From: Gyrodactylus bullatarudis
Taxonomy: Eukaryota; Platyhelminthes; Monogenea; Gyrodactylidea; Gyrodactylidae
Assembly (NCBI GenBank): GCA_012064415.1
Contig: SSNU01000039.1
Location: forward strand, 154,265 to 218,264
Direction: 5' to 3'
Length of the DNA stretch: 64,000 nucleotides
The translations under genes and the position numbers were made by a program. Position 1 is the first letter of the stretch. The number at the start of each line of letters is the position of its first letter. Positions 1 to 10,939 of the stretch are shown here, one piece after another. Under the pieces are notes generated by a model, which was not told the origin of the DNA, did no database searches, and saw only the letters and a list, made by a program, of their open reading frames with translations.

Positions 1-958
1 ATGTATCACACTGATGAGTATGCCCGAAATAGAGATCTTTATTTGTGAAATAATCTGGCATCTTCTTATTTCTAATTCACTCATGTCATCGGTAGCTCAG
101 CTTAAAACCAATGTCTCTGAACATTTATCTCAATAAAATGAGCTGTTTATTCTATGGCTAAATTAGCAAAATTCGACTTTCTACCGGCCTAATTATCACT
201 TGAACGATAAGCGGCTTTTAACAAAAACTAGAATTCAGATTCGAAATCAGAGTAAGATTATTTCTGGTAAGGTTACAAATTCTCTAAGCTGTGTGATGAA
301 AAATAATAATTTCTCACTTTTTCTGTAACATATCTTTTAGTTGATATCAATTTTCTTCTAGAGGGATGAAAATTTTCAATACCTCTATGGTAACCTATTT
401 CACCGTCAAGAGATCAAAAGTGCGTGATCTTCTTTAAAATTCTTAAATGATCAATCCAAATAAATTTTTAGAAAGTTTTAAGGAAAAATTTTGTGACACT
501 TTCAATCTCAAGTAGGCTTATTTTTCAAGTTCTTTAAAATTTTTGTTGATATCAAGGTATGCGAAGAGTCAAAAGTTATTTATTTGGATCATCATCAGAC
601 AAGAATCAATTATCCTTGAGATTTTAGAAAAAACTTTATCATCAAGCGAATGTCTACTTTCTATTTTTCGACCAGTTTACTGCTTGAAAATAAATAAATT
701 AGAAAGATCTTAGGGATGATTCGTCTATTTGTGATACTGAAAAATAACATTTTATCCTTCTCACGCCTTGAAATTATCAAAATTATTGAAAATTCACGAC
801 TTTCATTATTTTTCGATCTTCTCGAACAAAAATGCGCTCAACAAAAAAGGAAGAATTAAAATTAATAAAAAATGAAATATCATTTATTCCAAAATACACA
901 ACATGAACACAATTAAAAACATGTAATAGAAGGAAAATCGCCCATATTCTACACTCAC
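1..958. other. AT-rich flank with no recognised gene
   Basis: No coding sequence is recognised here. The stretch holds the left arm of an inverted repeat (134-196). It also holds the 3' side of the first secreted cysteine-rich gene, with a possible AATAAA on the minus strand at 883-888. A hammerhead-like string at 2-52 is treated under findings. Confidence 0.5.
134..196. repeat. Inverted repeat, left arm (partner 2116-2178)
   Basis: Positions 134-196 match the reverse complement of 2116-2178 over 63 bases with one mismatch by eye. The two arms flank the first secreted cysteine-rich gene. No target-site duplication is obvious, so it is unclear whether this is the terminal repeat of a ~2-kb element carrying the gene or two independent copies of a short repeat. 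Confidence 0.7.
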
Positions 959-1370
959 GTTGTTTTCTAATGCAGCAACTCGATTCGTAGGTCAACCTGT
1001 CTTCAGAATATGTACTCCCTATGGCACCATAAGTTTCATCAATGTAGATGTAACAAGTAGAACTATTCTATTCAAGGAAATTAATCTGAAATAACTGACT
1101 TACTGTCAAGTAGGATAGATACTCGCATCCTCTGTTAGCACAATAGCTCTGACACTGATCCACATTTGGCATTATAACCACAAAGTTGTACCTTATCGCG
1201 TAGAATATCTGCAAAAGCTCATAAGAGTAATACTTAGAAGGACATAGTGGTGTAGTTGAGTTAGACTGATAAACACATGAGTCAAAAGGTAGGTTTTTAT
1301 AGAGGATAACCCCCTGAATGGCCATGATGAATAGGTGCTGTATCAGTAAGAAACTTGATAACTTCGTCAT
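959..1370 (-). CDS. Small secreted cysteine-rich protein, PAN/apple-like, copy A
   Basis: Spliced gene. Exon 1 is 1370-1104 (89 codons), the intron is 1103-1068 (36 nt, GTAAGT...ATAG), and exon 2 is 1067-959 (109 nt). The ATG at 1370 was chosen because it aligns with the start of the copy at 13717; an earlier in-frame ATG at 1442 exists but lacks this support. Residues 1-24 form a hydrophobic signal peptide. The mature part has SCVYQ, PLCPS, QCQSYCANRGCEYLSY across exon 1, then TCYIYID and ESSCC in exon 2. The CxxxCxxxxC...Y...CY arrangement resembles the core of PAN/apple domains, but this is my inference and the family is unrecognised. Exon 2 ends C|GTGAGT. The two relatives at 10940 and 13717 have an in-frame TGA just after this site, whereas here it reads TGT, so this copy either splices to an unseen exon 3 or has lost its stop and reads on to about 783. 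Nearest relative in the window is copy B. Confidence 0.7.
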
Positions 1371-2115
1371 TCTGTTCACTACTAAGAAGTGACTTCTTGG
1401 TGTTATCAAAAACTTTGAATAATTGCCATAAACTTTAGTCAAACTATTTACATAGTTTGAAGAATTTTTTTTGAAACTTGTTTTAATTCATTGAAGTGAA
1501 ACCAACTCATGAATTTAACGCTTTTAATCATGAATTTATTTGTTGTTGTCCCTATTTACTTGGAAGTAGGTATGGTATGAAGAAAAAATATTTTTGAGAA
1601 ATAATTCACCATTTTTATAATTCTTGACTTGCATGAATTTTTCAGGTACACCAATAGACAAAAAAAACAAATTATGACTATTCAATTGTTGAACCGTCAA
1701 TTTTCAAGTAGCCAAAATGGTCTGAAAATGGCAAGTAGACTTTCGCACGAAAATCGACTGTTTCCTAAAATCTCTACTACAATAATTATTTGTTTCCCTT
1801 GTTTATTGGTGATCCAGATAAAAAACGTTAGATCCTTCTCACATCTTGGAATCAAAAAAAAATTTCGAACCCAAAATGACTCCAATTTTCACTAATATTT
1901 TTCGAATTAATTTTTCTTAAATCGGTGAAAGTGTACCTTTTATGAATTGGTTTCCAAGAAATCGTCAAAATTTGGTGAAAAATGAGATTTTTGTTAGGAC
2001 CATAAACTCCGAAAAATTTCCTATGACAATGTACAAGGGATCTGCTATTCGAAACGTACACAATAACATATCACATGATGTTTCATTTCATTCCATAAAC
2101 ATGAATTGAATGAAT

Positions 2116-2178
2116 ATAATTAGGCCGGTAGAAAGTCGAAATTTGCTAATTTAGCCATAGAATAAACAGCTCATTTTA
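2116..2178. repeat. Inverted repeat, right arm (partner 134-196)
   Basis: Reverse-complement partner of 134-196, with 63 bases matched and one mismatch. It lies 0.75 kb upstream of the copy A start codon. Confidence 0.7.
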
Positions 2179-2266
2179 GTTCTAAAGATATTCAAAGTTT
2201 CGAGCAATATCTTTTTATAAGCGATAGGCTGAAGAAATTCTCAAGAATTTAGGATTTTCGACATAA

Positions 2267-3382
2267 AGCTAATTGATATGAAGTTGGGAATCTATGATTT
2301 TTACAGGAATCTCGATATTTTCATCAAGAATTCGAATTTTTTAAAGATATTTTGGAATCCTACTCATGTTGCACACTTTTACAATTCGGAAAAAAACTTC
2401 TGAGAAAATAATATTTTCATAAAAATATTGTCAATTTTCAAAATCCCATTTTTCGGACTTAGAGCTGAAAATTTTTATTGATTTGAAAGTTGGAGGTTGA
2501 TCAAAAGAGGTTTCTCAGGGTCAAGATAAGACAAGAAAATCAATTCAATTGAATCTTTTCTAATGCATAGCCTTATTATCGTTTGGAAGCTGAAATTCGA
2601 TATTTTGATCATTTTCACTACTTGAAAATCAATGAAATTTCAATAATTCAAAATCTCTTAAAAATAACAGTACCAAGTTTAGGGACTAATGTTCAGTTTA
2701 AGAACGCAGGTTTTTTTTCGATAATTCAAAATCTCTTGAAAATGGGGGCAGGCTTTCGGTAATTTGCTAGTCAGCTTTCTTGTCTAATCTTGACCCTGAG
2801 AAACCTCTTTTGATCAACCTCCAATTTTCAAATCAATAAAAATTTTCAGCTCTAAGTCCGAAAAATGGGATTTTGAAAATTGACAATATTTTTTATGAAA
2901 ATAATACTTTTACAATTCGGAAAAAAACTTCTGAGAAAATAATATTTTCATAAAAAATATTGTCAATTTTCAAAATCCCATTTTTCGGACTTAGAGCTGA
3001 AAATTTTTATTGATTTGAAAGTTGGAGGTTGATCAAAAGAGGTTTCTCAGGGTCAAGATAAGACAAGAAAGCTGACTAGCAAATTACCGAAAGCCTGCCC
3101 CCATTTTCAAGAGATTTTGAATTATCGAAAAAAAACCTGCGTTCTTAAACTGAACATTAGTCCCTAAACTTGGTACTGTTATTTTTAAGAGATTTCGAAT
3201 TATTGAAATTTCATTGATTTTCAAGTAGTGAAAATGATCGAAAAATTGAAATTCAGCTTCCAAACGATAATAAGGCTACGCATCAGAAAAGTCTTATCTT
3301 GACCCTGAGAAACCTCTTTTGATCAACCTCCAGCTTTCAAATCAATAAAAATTTTCAGCTCTAAGTCCGAAAAATGGGATTT
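2267..3382. repeat. Foldback family 1: nested palindromic copy
   Basis: Starts with the family 1 end (GATATGAAGTTGGGAATCTA at 2275-2294). From about 2441 to 2905 the sequence is followed by its near-perfect reverse complement, ending at 3382 and centred near 2911. In addition, about 65 bases at 2376-2440 recur directly at 2907-2970. The arrangement is therefore a palindrome with an internal direct duplication. The expected right family end is missing, so the copy is truncated or rearranged. No coding sequence is supported. Confidence 0.75.
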
Positions 3383-4124
3383 GATATTTGGGCTCGTACT
3401 GCAAGGATAGTATAAGATAATTTCGTCGAAAATGGTATCTATTAAAACTTATTTTAAATGCTCTTTTATTTATGATATTTTTCATATCGATTGATCTCTT
3501 TTAAAAAAATCAAAAATACTGGTTACTCGTAAGCGACTGACTTAAATTTATGATCTGAAGTGTTGATTCTAATCAAAAAATTTTATTAAAGAACGTTAAT
3601 CAAAGAAAATGGGCATATTTTAGAAAGTTATTGTATAAATTTTTGTGTGTAAGTATAAAACCATGTATTTTAAATTTTGCCTAGATACCCCAAATAGCAA
3701 TTGAAAATGCGTATTTTCGAATTAGCGCCTAAAACATTTCTGAACACTTAAGATCATAAAATACTGATGCTGATCTACTCACTAATAGCCTAAATATTTA
3801 TGCTGACACATTGAGCAAGGATTTTAGATAAAATATAATTGAAAAATCTATCATTTGTTTAAAAATATATGCAAAATTATTATTCCTAATAGGAACTGCT
3901 GAAATTTTAATAATAAGTTGAATCAACTTAGTTGATTAATTAATAATTAACGATGCCTAGAAGCCCAATTTTCATTCTATTCAATCATTCTAGGTTTTTG
4001 TATGAAGTTAGAGATTTAGACCTAATTCTCTCGTCAGCAAGAAATATTTCTCAAGTTAATTGTAAGCAATCAGCTGATATGCTGATATCAGCATCAGCAT
4101 TTCGCCGATGTCTTATATTATAAC
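3383..4124. other. AT-rich stretch with no recognised gene
   Basis: No gene seen. About 80 bases at 3655-3735 recur in reverse complement near 14570-14650, both containing a variant of GATACCCCAAAT. This is a dispersed repeat pair of unknown type. Confidence 0.4.
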
Positions 4125-6456
4125 TAGGGCGACCAGAAAAAGGGACAAATTTTCATGAAAAAAGGCAATTTTTATTTTTCAAAAAGGCAAAAAAGGCATC
4201 TATTAATTTGCTTACAAGTAGTATGATTATATAAATATTATTTTTATTGATCAGCATTAAAATCATCATTGGCTCAGGATAATATACTTCTCTTGATTTT
4301 CATCACTGAAATGTTTACCAGAATCCATATAATACTGCATTTTCGAAAAACTTCTTTCGACATCAGCTGAAGTTGGTTGGGCTCTGGTTAGAAGATCCAA
4401 ATCAATTGGATTCAGATTATCAATAGTGTACTCTGCAATAGCCGTTATGTCATTTTTCTTAAGGCGTTTCAAAATATTATCTTTAATTTGAACTGGATCC
4501 ATGTGAAGATCTAATTCCATCATTAGCTTTTATGCTAGGGCAATTGAACATTTATTCGATTCCAAGATATTGAAAAGTTCTTTCAAGTGACCGTAGTTAT
4601 TATGAAATAAACTCAAAGATTTTGGAAGACTTTTAATATTTACTGCTTCTTTAGCTTTAGCAATCTTTCCGTTATCTTTGAACTCGGAGACTATTTTCCT
4701 CACAATGACTAAATTCTTGTGGTAGTATTCCGATGCAGAGAGCCAAGTTCCCCATTTAGTCACTATTGGACAGGGTGGTGATCCTATCTCAGAGAAAAAA
4801 TTTCTTCGCTCAGAACACTTAATGACTGAAGCTTTAACAGAAGCTATTAGATTATCCACATCTTCATAATTTTCTTTGATTTTAAAAATAGCGTTATGAA
4901 GCAAATGGGCAATACAGGTTACATGCTGAAGATTTGAGTAAGTGACTTTAAGATAACGGCCAGCTTTTTCCATATATCTTGCAGCATCAGACAGAAGAAG
5001 ATAGAGATTATCTGGTTTTATTTCCAGTTCTCGTAGTTTTGAATCGACCAATTTCGTAATTAATGCACTATCAAGCCTCTCCTCAATCTTAGAGACTCCA
5101 ACTAATTGAGATTTAGATGGATTGACTAGCGTTCCAACCATGATATTTACATAGCTCTCCTTGAGAATCTCAGATTCATCAACTATCAAGAATATCTTTT
5201 TATCGTGTAAATTCTTTTTGATATTCTCTATAATTTCCACATAATATTTAAATACATATCCTCTTGCTTTTTCGTTACTGGGTAGTGGATGACCGATGTT
5301 ACGAAAGACTTGGCATCATTTTTGATTTCTCAACTTCCTTAGAGGTATACCAGCATTCAAGAAGGCCTCAGAGATTTCTTCATGAAAAGTTTTTTTCAGA
5401 CTTGTTTCCAAATTAATTTGAGACAATCTCAAAGATGCGAATTCAGCTGTAGCTTTCTTGTGTTTTATTGATGATCTGTGTTGAATGATGTAATCCTTTT
5501 TAGCTCCTGAAAATTTTCCTCTGCATAGTTTGCATTCAAGACGGGAATCTTTTAGAAGGACGAACTCATCTGGGAACTCTTGAGCAAACTTCGACATAAT
5601 GAATAATGAATTTTATTTAGTAAGAAAGGCGATGTCTGAGAATATGAAGAGATTGAGCTCTATTTCGGCCAAATATAAATACATCAATGAAATACAAATG
5701 AAATCTGATTGGTTAGGCTTTCATAGGTAGTAATAGTTTTTGAGAATACATAAGAATAGATAGAAATATGGGACCCCTCACATGAGTCATGCGAGGGGTG
5801 AAAATGTACAATTGTATGTGTGTAATCAAATAATTAATTAATAATTATCTTTTTGTTTGTGTAGTGTCTTTTCAGGTTTCTTATGTTCGAATTAGGATTA
5901 CAATAAAAATAATAAAAAATATGCTGGAAATTGAAGGTTATCACTTGTAGTTCATGACAATCATTTCAATTAGTTCGTTTGGAAAAAGGATGTGATAATT
6001 GTTTGTGATGGCGGTTTGATTGTAGCCAAAGTTAAAGATGACTTAATTCAACACATGATAGCAGAGAAGTTTATTTATTAAGAATAATGCATTCATTTGA
6101 ATAAGTTATTCCCATTGGCTGTTTATCGAGTCCCCCACAAAAATAAAATATAATACAGACAAGGAAAATATTTAATTTGATTCAATCCCCTGAACGAACA
6201 ATCCAAAACTAAGATAGGCAAAAAAAGGCAATCCCTGCCTAAAAAGGCAAAATTATCTCGGCTATTAATACATCTAGGGAAAAAAGGATAGGATTTTTAG
6301 TCGTTTTTATCTGTTCTAGGATGACTGTCAAGAAAGGCATCTTAGTCCAAAACTAAAATTTTCGGGTGTTTTTCAAAAAATTATATGAATCATAGTTATT
6401 TTGCAATTGTGAATCCACTAAAACCTTTATGCTGAATATTCATTTTGACCGCCCAG
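4125..6456 (-). mobile_element. hAT-superfamily DNA transposon, degenerate
   Basis: The left end is TAGGGCGACCA (4125-4135) and the right end read inward is CTGGGCGGTCA (6456-6446), imperfect terminal repeats. They are bordered by ATTATAAC (4117-4124) and GTTATAAC (6457-6464), an 8-bp duplication with one mismatch, which is the size typical of hAT insertions. Subterminal AAAAAGGCA-type motifs are repeated near both ends (about 4160-4200 and 6210-6250), as expected for transposase-binding subterminal repeats. The element carries a broken transposase on the minus strand. Length is about 2.3 kb. Confidence 0.75.
4266..5597 (-). pseudogene. hAT transposase, broken by a frameshift and a nonsense codon
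   Basis: The N-terminal piece (5597-5316) has a BED-like zinc finger, LECKLCRGKF followed by a C-terminal HxxxxxH, then AGIPLRKLRN. This reading ends near 5316 and the homologous continuation (RNIGHPLPSN...) is in another frame, so there is a frameshift at an A run. The middle piece (to 4530) has the catalytic-core landmarks IVDESE, LLLSDAARYM and CIAHLLHNA. It ends at an in-frame stop codon (4530-4532), and the same frame continues to 4266 with the hAT C-terminal dimerisation signature RAQPTSADVERSFSKMQ. At least two lesions imply an inactive copy. BED plus hAT C-terminal motifs are family knowledge; the lesions are seen directly. Confidence 0.85.
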
Positions 6457-6464
6457 GTTATAAC

Positions 6465-8718
6465 TTTGAAAAATGTAACTTTTTTTTCACTCAGCTTTTA
6501 TCAGTTTCATCAAGAGATAGATCATTGTGGATCCCTTTTATGAAATGTACATTTGGTTCAAAATATCTTTTTACCTATTCCTGGATTGTCTTCTAAATCT
6601 TCTCCAATTGAATGAATGAGAACTGGTTGAGATTACAATATGAATTTATTATTTTATTTATTAAAAATTTTACTTGAATATACGTGTAAAATAAGATGAT
6701 GAAGAAATGCTTAAAAAACCAAAATTTGAACTCAAAGAAACTAATTTGAAAAGAAAAAATAAGGTAGAAATTTTGAGTCTTCTTACTTGGCGGAAAACAG
6801 CATTTTGTTAGATAAGTAACTCTATCTGGCGTATTGGCACATGAGAAAAACGGATTTGGATTGCCGAGGTAATAATAGCACTTTTGAAATATCTTAAAAG
6901 AAAGAAATGCTGTAAATTCATTAGAGTAATCAATAGAGTTGAATACTCGAGCATCAAAAAAGGCATGTATTAAAAAGGTAATTATTTTTTTCGTCTCTTA
7001 AAAATTTCCTTATTAGTTAATAAGTAAAAAATGATTGCAATACAAAAAATGGTTTCTTATGGTTGACAGGGCAACAGTGAATCTTACAATATTGATATCC
7101 TGTTCTAGATTCTTGGGATGAATTGGCCCAGGATTCGATAATATTTGTTACTTTAATGAAACTTGGGGCTGGATCTTTTGGCATGGTTGAAAGAATTTAG
7201 ACATATTATTATTCCCTTGACATGATACCTGGTAAAGATAACTACTTCTTAATAGGTGATATATCGATATCAATCCTGATCAGTTTATTTTTTATTTTCT
7301 CAAAAAACCCTAAAATCCTAAACTTGGATTACTAAAATTACTGTTATTTTTAAAAACAAACAGATCATGGAATTTTACCATTCCTATGTAAATGTTCATA
7401 ATATTGCTCAGATGAAATTTAAAATTTTGAAATTTGATGATAATTTCAAGAAATTTATTCATAAACTCTTGATCCTGATTCTATAAATACATTGTATAAT
7501 ATCTTTATTTCATGCTACTTTGACAAAACTTTTTCCTCCTTATTCCAATTCATTGTCCCTAATCAATGATTATTAATCATCAATATATGGTTTTATTAGT
7601 TATGATTAATTTATTGAAATCATCAATAAAGTTAAACACCAAGAAAATGAAGATACTTATAACATACCAATCAAAATTATAAGGAACTGTTCCCTTAATT
7701 TCAAATATCTCTTGTATAATTTTTATTAAATTTTCTGAGCCGAAAGAATTACTATTAATCAAAATCGATCCTATCCCCAAGAACAAATCTCGTAAATCTG
7801 TAAATGATTTTCGTCCTATTTCCTTATTGCCTAAACTTACATGCATTTTTGACTCAATAATTTTATGCTTATTAATCGAACTGATCCAACTCAGCATGGG
7901 TTTATTAACTCAAGTTCAACTGAAACTGTTCCTCTTGCTTTCTTTTCCCACATTCAAGAATGTAAATCCTCAAATATTCTTAATTTAGTCATTTACATCT
8001 TTTTCGAAAAAAAAAATTTATAATCCAAGATAATTTTAAAGACTTGTAACTGATGTCTCCAATAATTTTATCGAACTATTTTTTTAAAAACTTCAAAATT
8101 TTAGAAAATTTAATATAACAAGCCTGGTCTGATAATCGAACCTGAGATCTGATGCTAGATGAGCGAGTACTCAAACCCTTGGTCCAACTGTCGTTTTTAT
8201 TATACTACATTGTCTATGAATATTTTTGTTCAAGAAATTTAACAGTATTATTCACAGGTTTTTTAGATAGTTCAAATTAAAATTCAAGAGCTTTCAACAA
8301 GTCTAAAAGAGATTTGATACCTTCCTTTTTGCAAGAACCATCTCTAAGGTTACCTAGGATCTTCTCTGGACCTATTTATCGTTCTTCAAGCTTTCATAAT
8401 ATCAAGGATTAATAATGAAAACCTTAGAGAAGAATTGTTATTTGATTACTAATATGCTAGTCATTCGACCGTGGGAAATCGAACGATTTGAAAACAGTGG
8501 AAAATGATTCAAGATTCGGAAAGTTTTAAAATTTTTTTAAATGTAATTTAATAACACAAGACTAGAGCGAAAACCTTGAGAAGACAAAGTTATCTGCTAC
8601 CAAATTTTCATCGATTCTATTTATCAGAATATGAAAATAACCATCAGTTTGAGAGGTTAGTTGGAAAGATTTAATGAAATGTTGAGGAAACATTGTTTAG
8701 AAGACAAGTTCAACTCAC
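6465..8718. other. AT-rich intergenic stretch, one doubtful reading frame
   Basis: No recognised gene. A 105-codon minus-strand frame at 7580-7897 contains one hydrophobic segment (VISIFIFLVFNF) but matches nothing I know and has no supporting context, so I do not call it a gene. A SINE-like segment with a pol III B-box lies at 8128-8215 on the minus strand. Minus-strand sequence just below 8713 may be a decayed second exon of the gene at 8719. Confidence 0.4.
8128..8215 (-). repeat. Possible tRNA-derived SINE fragment
   Basis: On the minus strand a B-box-like GGTTCGATTA follows CTAGCATCAGATCTCA. The same arrangement, AGCATTAGAGCTGAGGTTCG, occurs on the minus strand near 53281-53330. The shared context suggests a dispersed tRNA-derived repeat rather than a tRNA gene; no full cloverleaf can be drawn. 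Confidence 0.3.
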
Positions 8719-8988
8719 TGGCTTGTAAGAAATATAAAGACAGTTTTTCTCAAGGCAGACCCTTTTGCATTCTGTTAAATTTAGGCCAAATTCATAAGCA
8801 TTTTGTTTGATCGTGTAGGTGGCATTGAATAAGGTGAAATAGTAAAAATTCGTCTGACAAATTGAGTTATCACCTTGCCAGAACTGACATTCCCTGAATG
8901 GTTTATTTATCGTTTGTAGAGAACTCTCACAATGATGGACAAGAAACAGTATGCAGGTCGTAGCTAAAATATTGAAAATTTCCATCAA
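8719..8988 (-). CDS. Small secreted cysteine-rich protein, copy C, first exon only
   Basis: A 90-codon first exon starting MMEIFNILATTC, with a hydrophobic signal peptide to about residue 23. It carries ECQFW, ICQTNFYYF and ECKRVCLEKNCLYISY, colinear with the first exon of the other copies. It ends in phase 0 at a GTGAGT donor (8718-8713), as in the others. It is closest to copy D at 10940 (shared ECQF, YYF, CxxxCxxxxCxYISY). No clean 109-nt second exon is visible downstream: a weakly similar stretch about 90-180 nt further on (ending near an SCV motif where SCC is expected) has stop codons. The gene may therefore be a pseudogene or use a distant exon. Confidence 0.55.
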
Positions 8989-9084
8989 ACTTGAATTCTA
9001 TTGTGTCATTATTTTGTAATTTATATGATTATATTCAACATTTTGACATTGTTATGGTTTCAATTATAAAAATTATTTTTCTAA

Positions 9085-9490
9085 CTGTACATTTTGGAAT
9101 CCTACTCATGTTGCCCATTTTCACGATTTGAAGAAAAGTTTTCTGCAAAAAAAATTTTTTAACGAAAAATATGGTCATTTTTCAAATTTCGATTTGCGGC
9201 CAAAATTCCATTTTTTCGAATTTTGAACTCAAAATTTACATTTATTTTGGGAGTGGGAGTTTGGCAAAAAGATGGTTTTTAAGATCAGAATTAGACAAGA
9301 AATCAAATATGCTGTTCTAATGCTCGAATTGATGAAATTTCGACAAATCGAAATACCTAAGAAGTGATGGACCTTTCGAAAGTTTATCAACAATACTTAG
9401 CTTTCTTGTCTTATTGTGATCCTGAAAAACATTTTTTCATCACTCTCTGACTTCGAAATCAATAAATATTTTGAGTTCAAAGTTCGAATA
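9085..9490. repeat. Foldback family 1 fragment
   Basis: Contains TTGGAATCCTACTCATGTTG followed by the lysine/asparagine-poor filler typical of family 1. Near 9440-9490 an inverted copy of the internal 'aaatcaataaa...gttcaaagttcga' type segment follows. The outer ends are missing. Confidence 0.5.
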
Positions 9491-9762
9491 TATACTATCC
9501 ATCGGCACCATTATAATGGTAATAGTTATCTATTTATCCAAAAATTGTTGCTAATATCACTATTTTTCAACTTTGCTAAAAAATTCGTATACTTTTCGAA
9601 TGTGAAAAGAACTTTTCAAAATTAAACTTATGTTATGCCTGTTTTTACAAATCTTGCCTTATTACATTTTCCCAAATTATACCCAAACCTTGTAAGATTT
9701 AAGAATGTAACATTTCTGGGGTATTTTTTTCACATTTTTGCATCCAGCTTTAGGCTTTGGGT

Positions 9763-9909
9763 CTATCTGCTGTGAAGATATCCATGAACGAGCCGTGCTA
9801 TATATGGTAAATCAGCATTTTCAGCAAACTCTCTCCATGGCTTTCCTTGAGAATGGATCTCGATAAGCTTTGCTATTATGCGGGGGATGTATTTACGATA
9901 ACGAAGCAT
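9763..9909 (-). CDS. Possible 48-residue small protein, unrecognised
   Basis: A short minus-strand frame from ATG 9909 to TAG 9763. It begins MLRYRKYIPRIIAKLIEI and continues QGKPWREFAENADLPY, then IARLVHGYLHSR. It is basic, probably helical, and its local base composition is clearly more GC-rich than the surroundings, which is how real exons in this window look. It lies at the centre of the mirrored secreted-protein cluster, next to the piggyBac remnant. No splice site is needed, and no AATAAA is obvious downstream. I do not recognise the family; it could be a small gene, the last exon of a larger one, or part of a transposon. Confidence 0.35.
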   Translation of the reverse strand: MLRYRKYIPRIIAKLIEIHSQGKPWREFAENADLPYIARLVHGYLHSR

Positions 9910-9997
9910 TGAGGATGAGAAAAATAGGAGTAAAACCAGAAATAAAATAACGAAATAGATTAACTAGTTTTACAAATTAGATTGATAAAAAACAAAA

Positions 9998-10546
9998 TTG
10001 AAAAATGGATTATGCGAAGTTCATTATATGAATATTTTATACCCCTTAAAAAATACTACATTAGGTTCCAAATACGCCTTTGGAGACAACATGAATCTTG
10101 TGTCCTATGTTCCAAGAAAAAATAAAAATGTAATTCTGCTCTCTTCCTTCCACCTCAACCCAGACGTAAATCAGAGTGGATAGTCAGAATTGATTAAGTA
10201 TTATGATAAAACGAAAGGAGAAGTTGACAATGCTGATAGAATGATTTCTACATTTTCTTGTCAGAGGAAAACAAATAGATGGCCGGTCGTTTTATTTTGC
10301 AACATTTTAGACATTTCAGCCCTTAATTCTTTCATTTTATATAAAGACCTAAAAAAAGATTCCAATTATGATCGTAGAAAGTTCCTCCAGTATCCTACAC
10401 TGGAGATTTTCGATCAATATGGAAAAAATAGACCGCATCAGGCTCGAAGAAAAGGGTTCGTTGCACAATTTGCCCATACAATAGAGATTAAAAAACTACC
10501 AAAATATGTGATAAGTCTGAAAAAGCTATTTTCAACGATCGTTTAG
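9998..10546 (+). pseudogene. piggyBac transposase C-terminal remnant
   Basis: The reading frame encodes the C-terminal third of a piggyBac-type transposase: VSYVPRKNKNVILLSSFH, then YYDKTKGEVDNADRM, which contains the third catalytic-aspartate region (family form KGGVDxxDQ), then RKTNRWPVVLFCNILD. An in-frame TAG at 10181-10183 interrupts it and the N-terminal two thirds are absent. The normal C-terminal cysteine-rich finger is missing; the frame ends KKLFSTIV. It is homologous to, but clearly diverged from, the piggyBac copy at 61.1-61.9 kb. Confidence 0.85.
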
Positions 10547-10616
10547 TTAATATTTGTTCAAATTGCAAATAAATTGTACGAAAAATTTGAAAAATGTTAA
10601 TCGTTTTATGATTCAA

Positions 10617-10679
10617 GGTCAAAATGACCCTTTTGGGAACATTTGTTTGTTTTTATTTTTTTGTTACCAGTAGGGTTAA
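10617..10679 (+). mobile_element. Probable 3' end of the piggyBac remnant
   Basis: A palindrome GGTCAAAATGACC (10617-10629) is followed by GGG at 10673-10675 and TTAA at 10676-10679. piggyBac elements end GGG-TTAA, and the intact copy at 61 kb also has GGTCC/GGACC palindromes inside its ends. No matching TTAACCC left end was found, so the left side is lost. Confidence 0.45.
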
Positions 10680-10939
10680 TCATTTAGATATTTATAGACT
10701 AAATTGAATGTTTTGTTACATGAAAATCTATTGTACGAAATAGATTTACAAATGGAAAGACTCTTCAAAATGACTGAAAGCTATCACTCCTATGGTAACT
10801 TTTGTCACCAACAATAAAATTACGAGTGCGTGCTCTACTTCAGAACAATTAAAAACCACATTCTACGCATTTGAATGTGTAATACACAGTGAGTATTGAG
10901 AAAAAGTATAAAAATGTGGAACAAAGGCTATAAGATAAA

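Noticed and set aside
7580..7897. 105-codon frame with one hydrophobic segment
   Set aside because: No known motif, AT-driven composition, no splice or promoter context.
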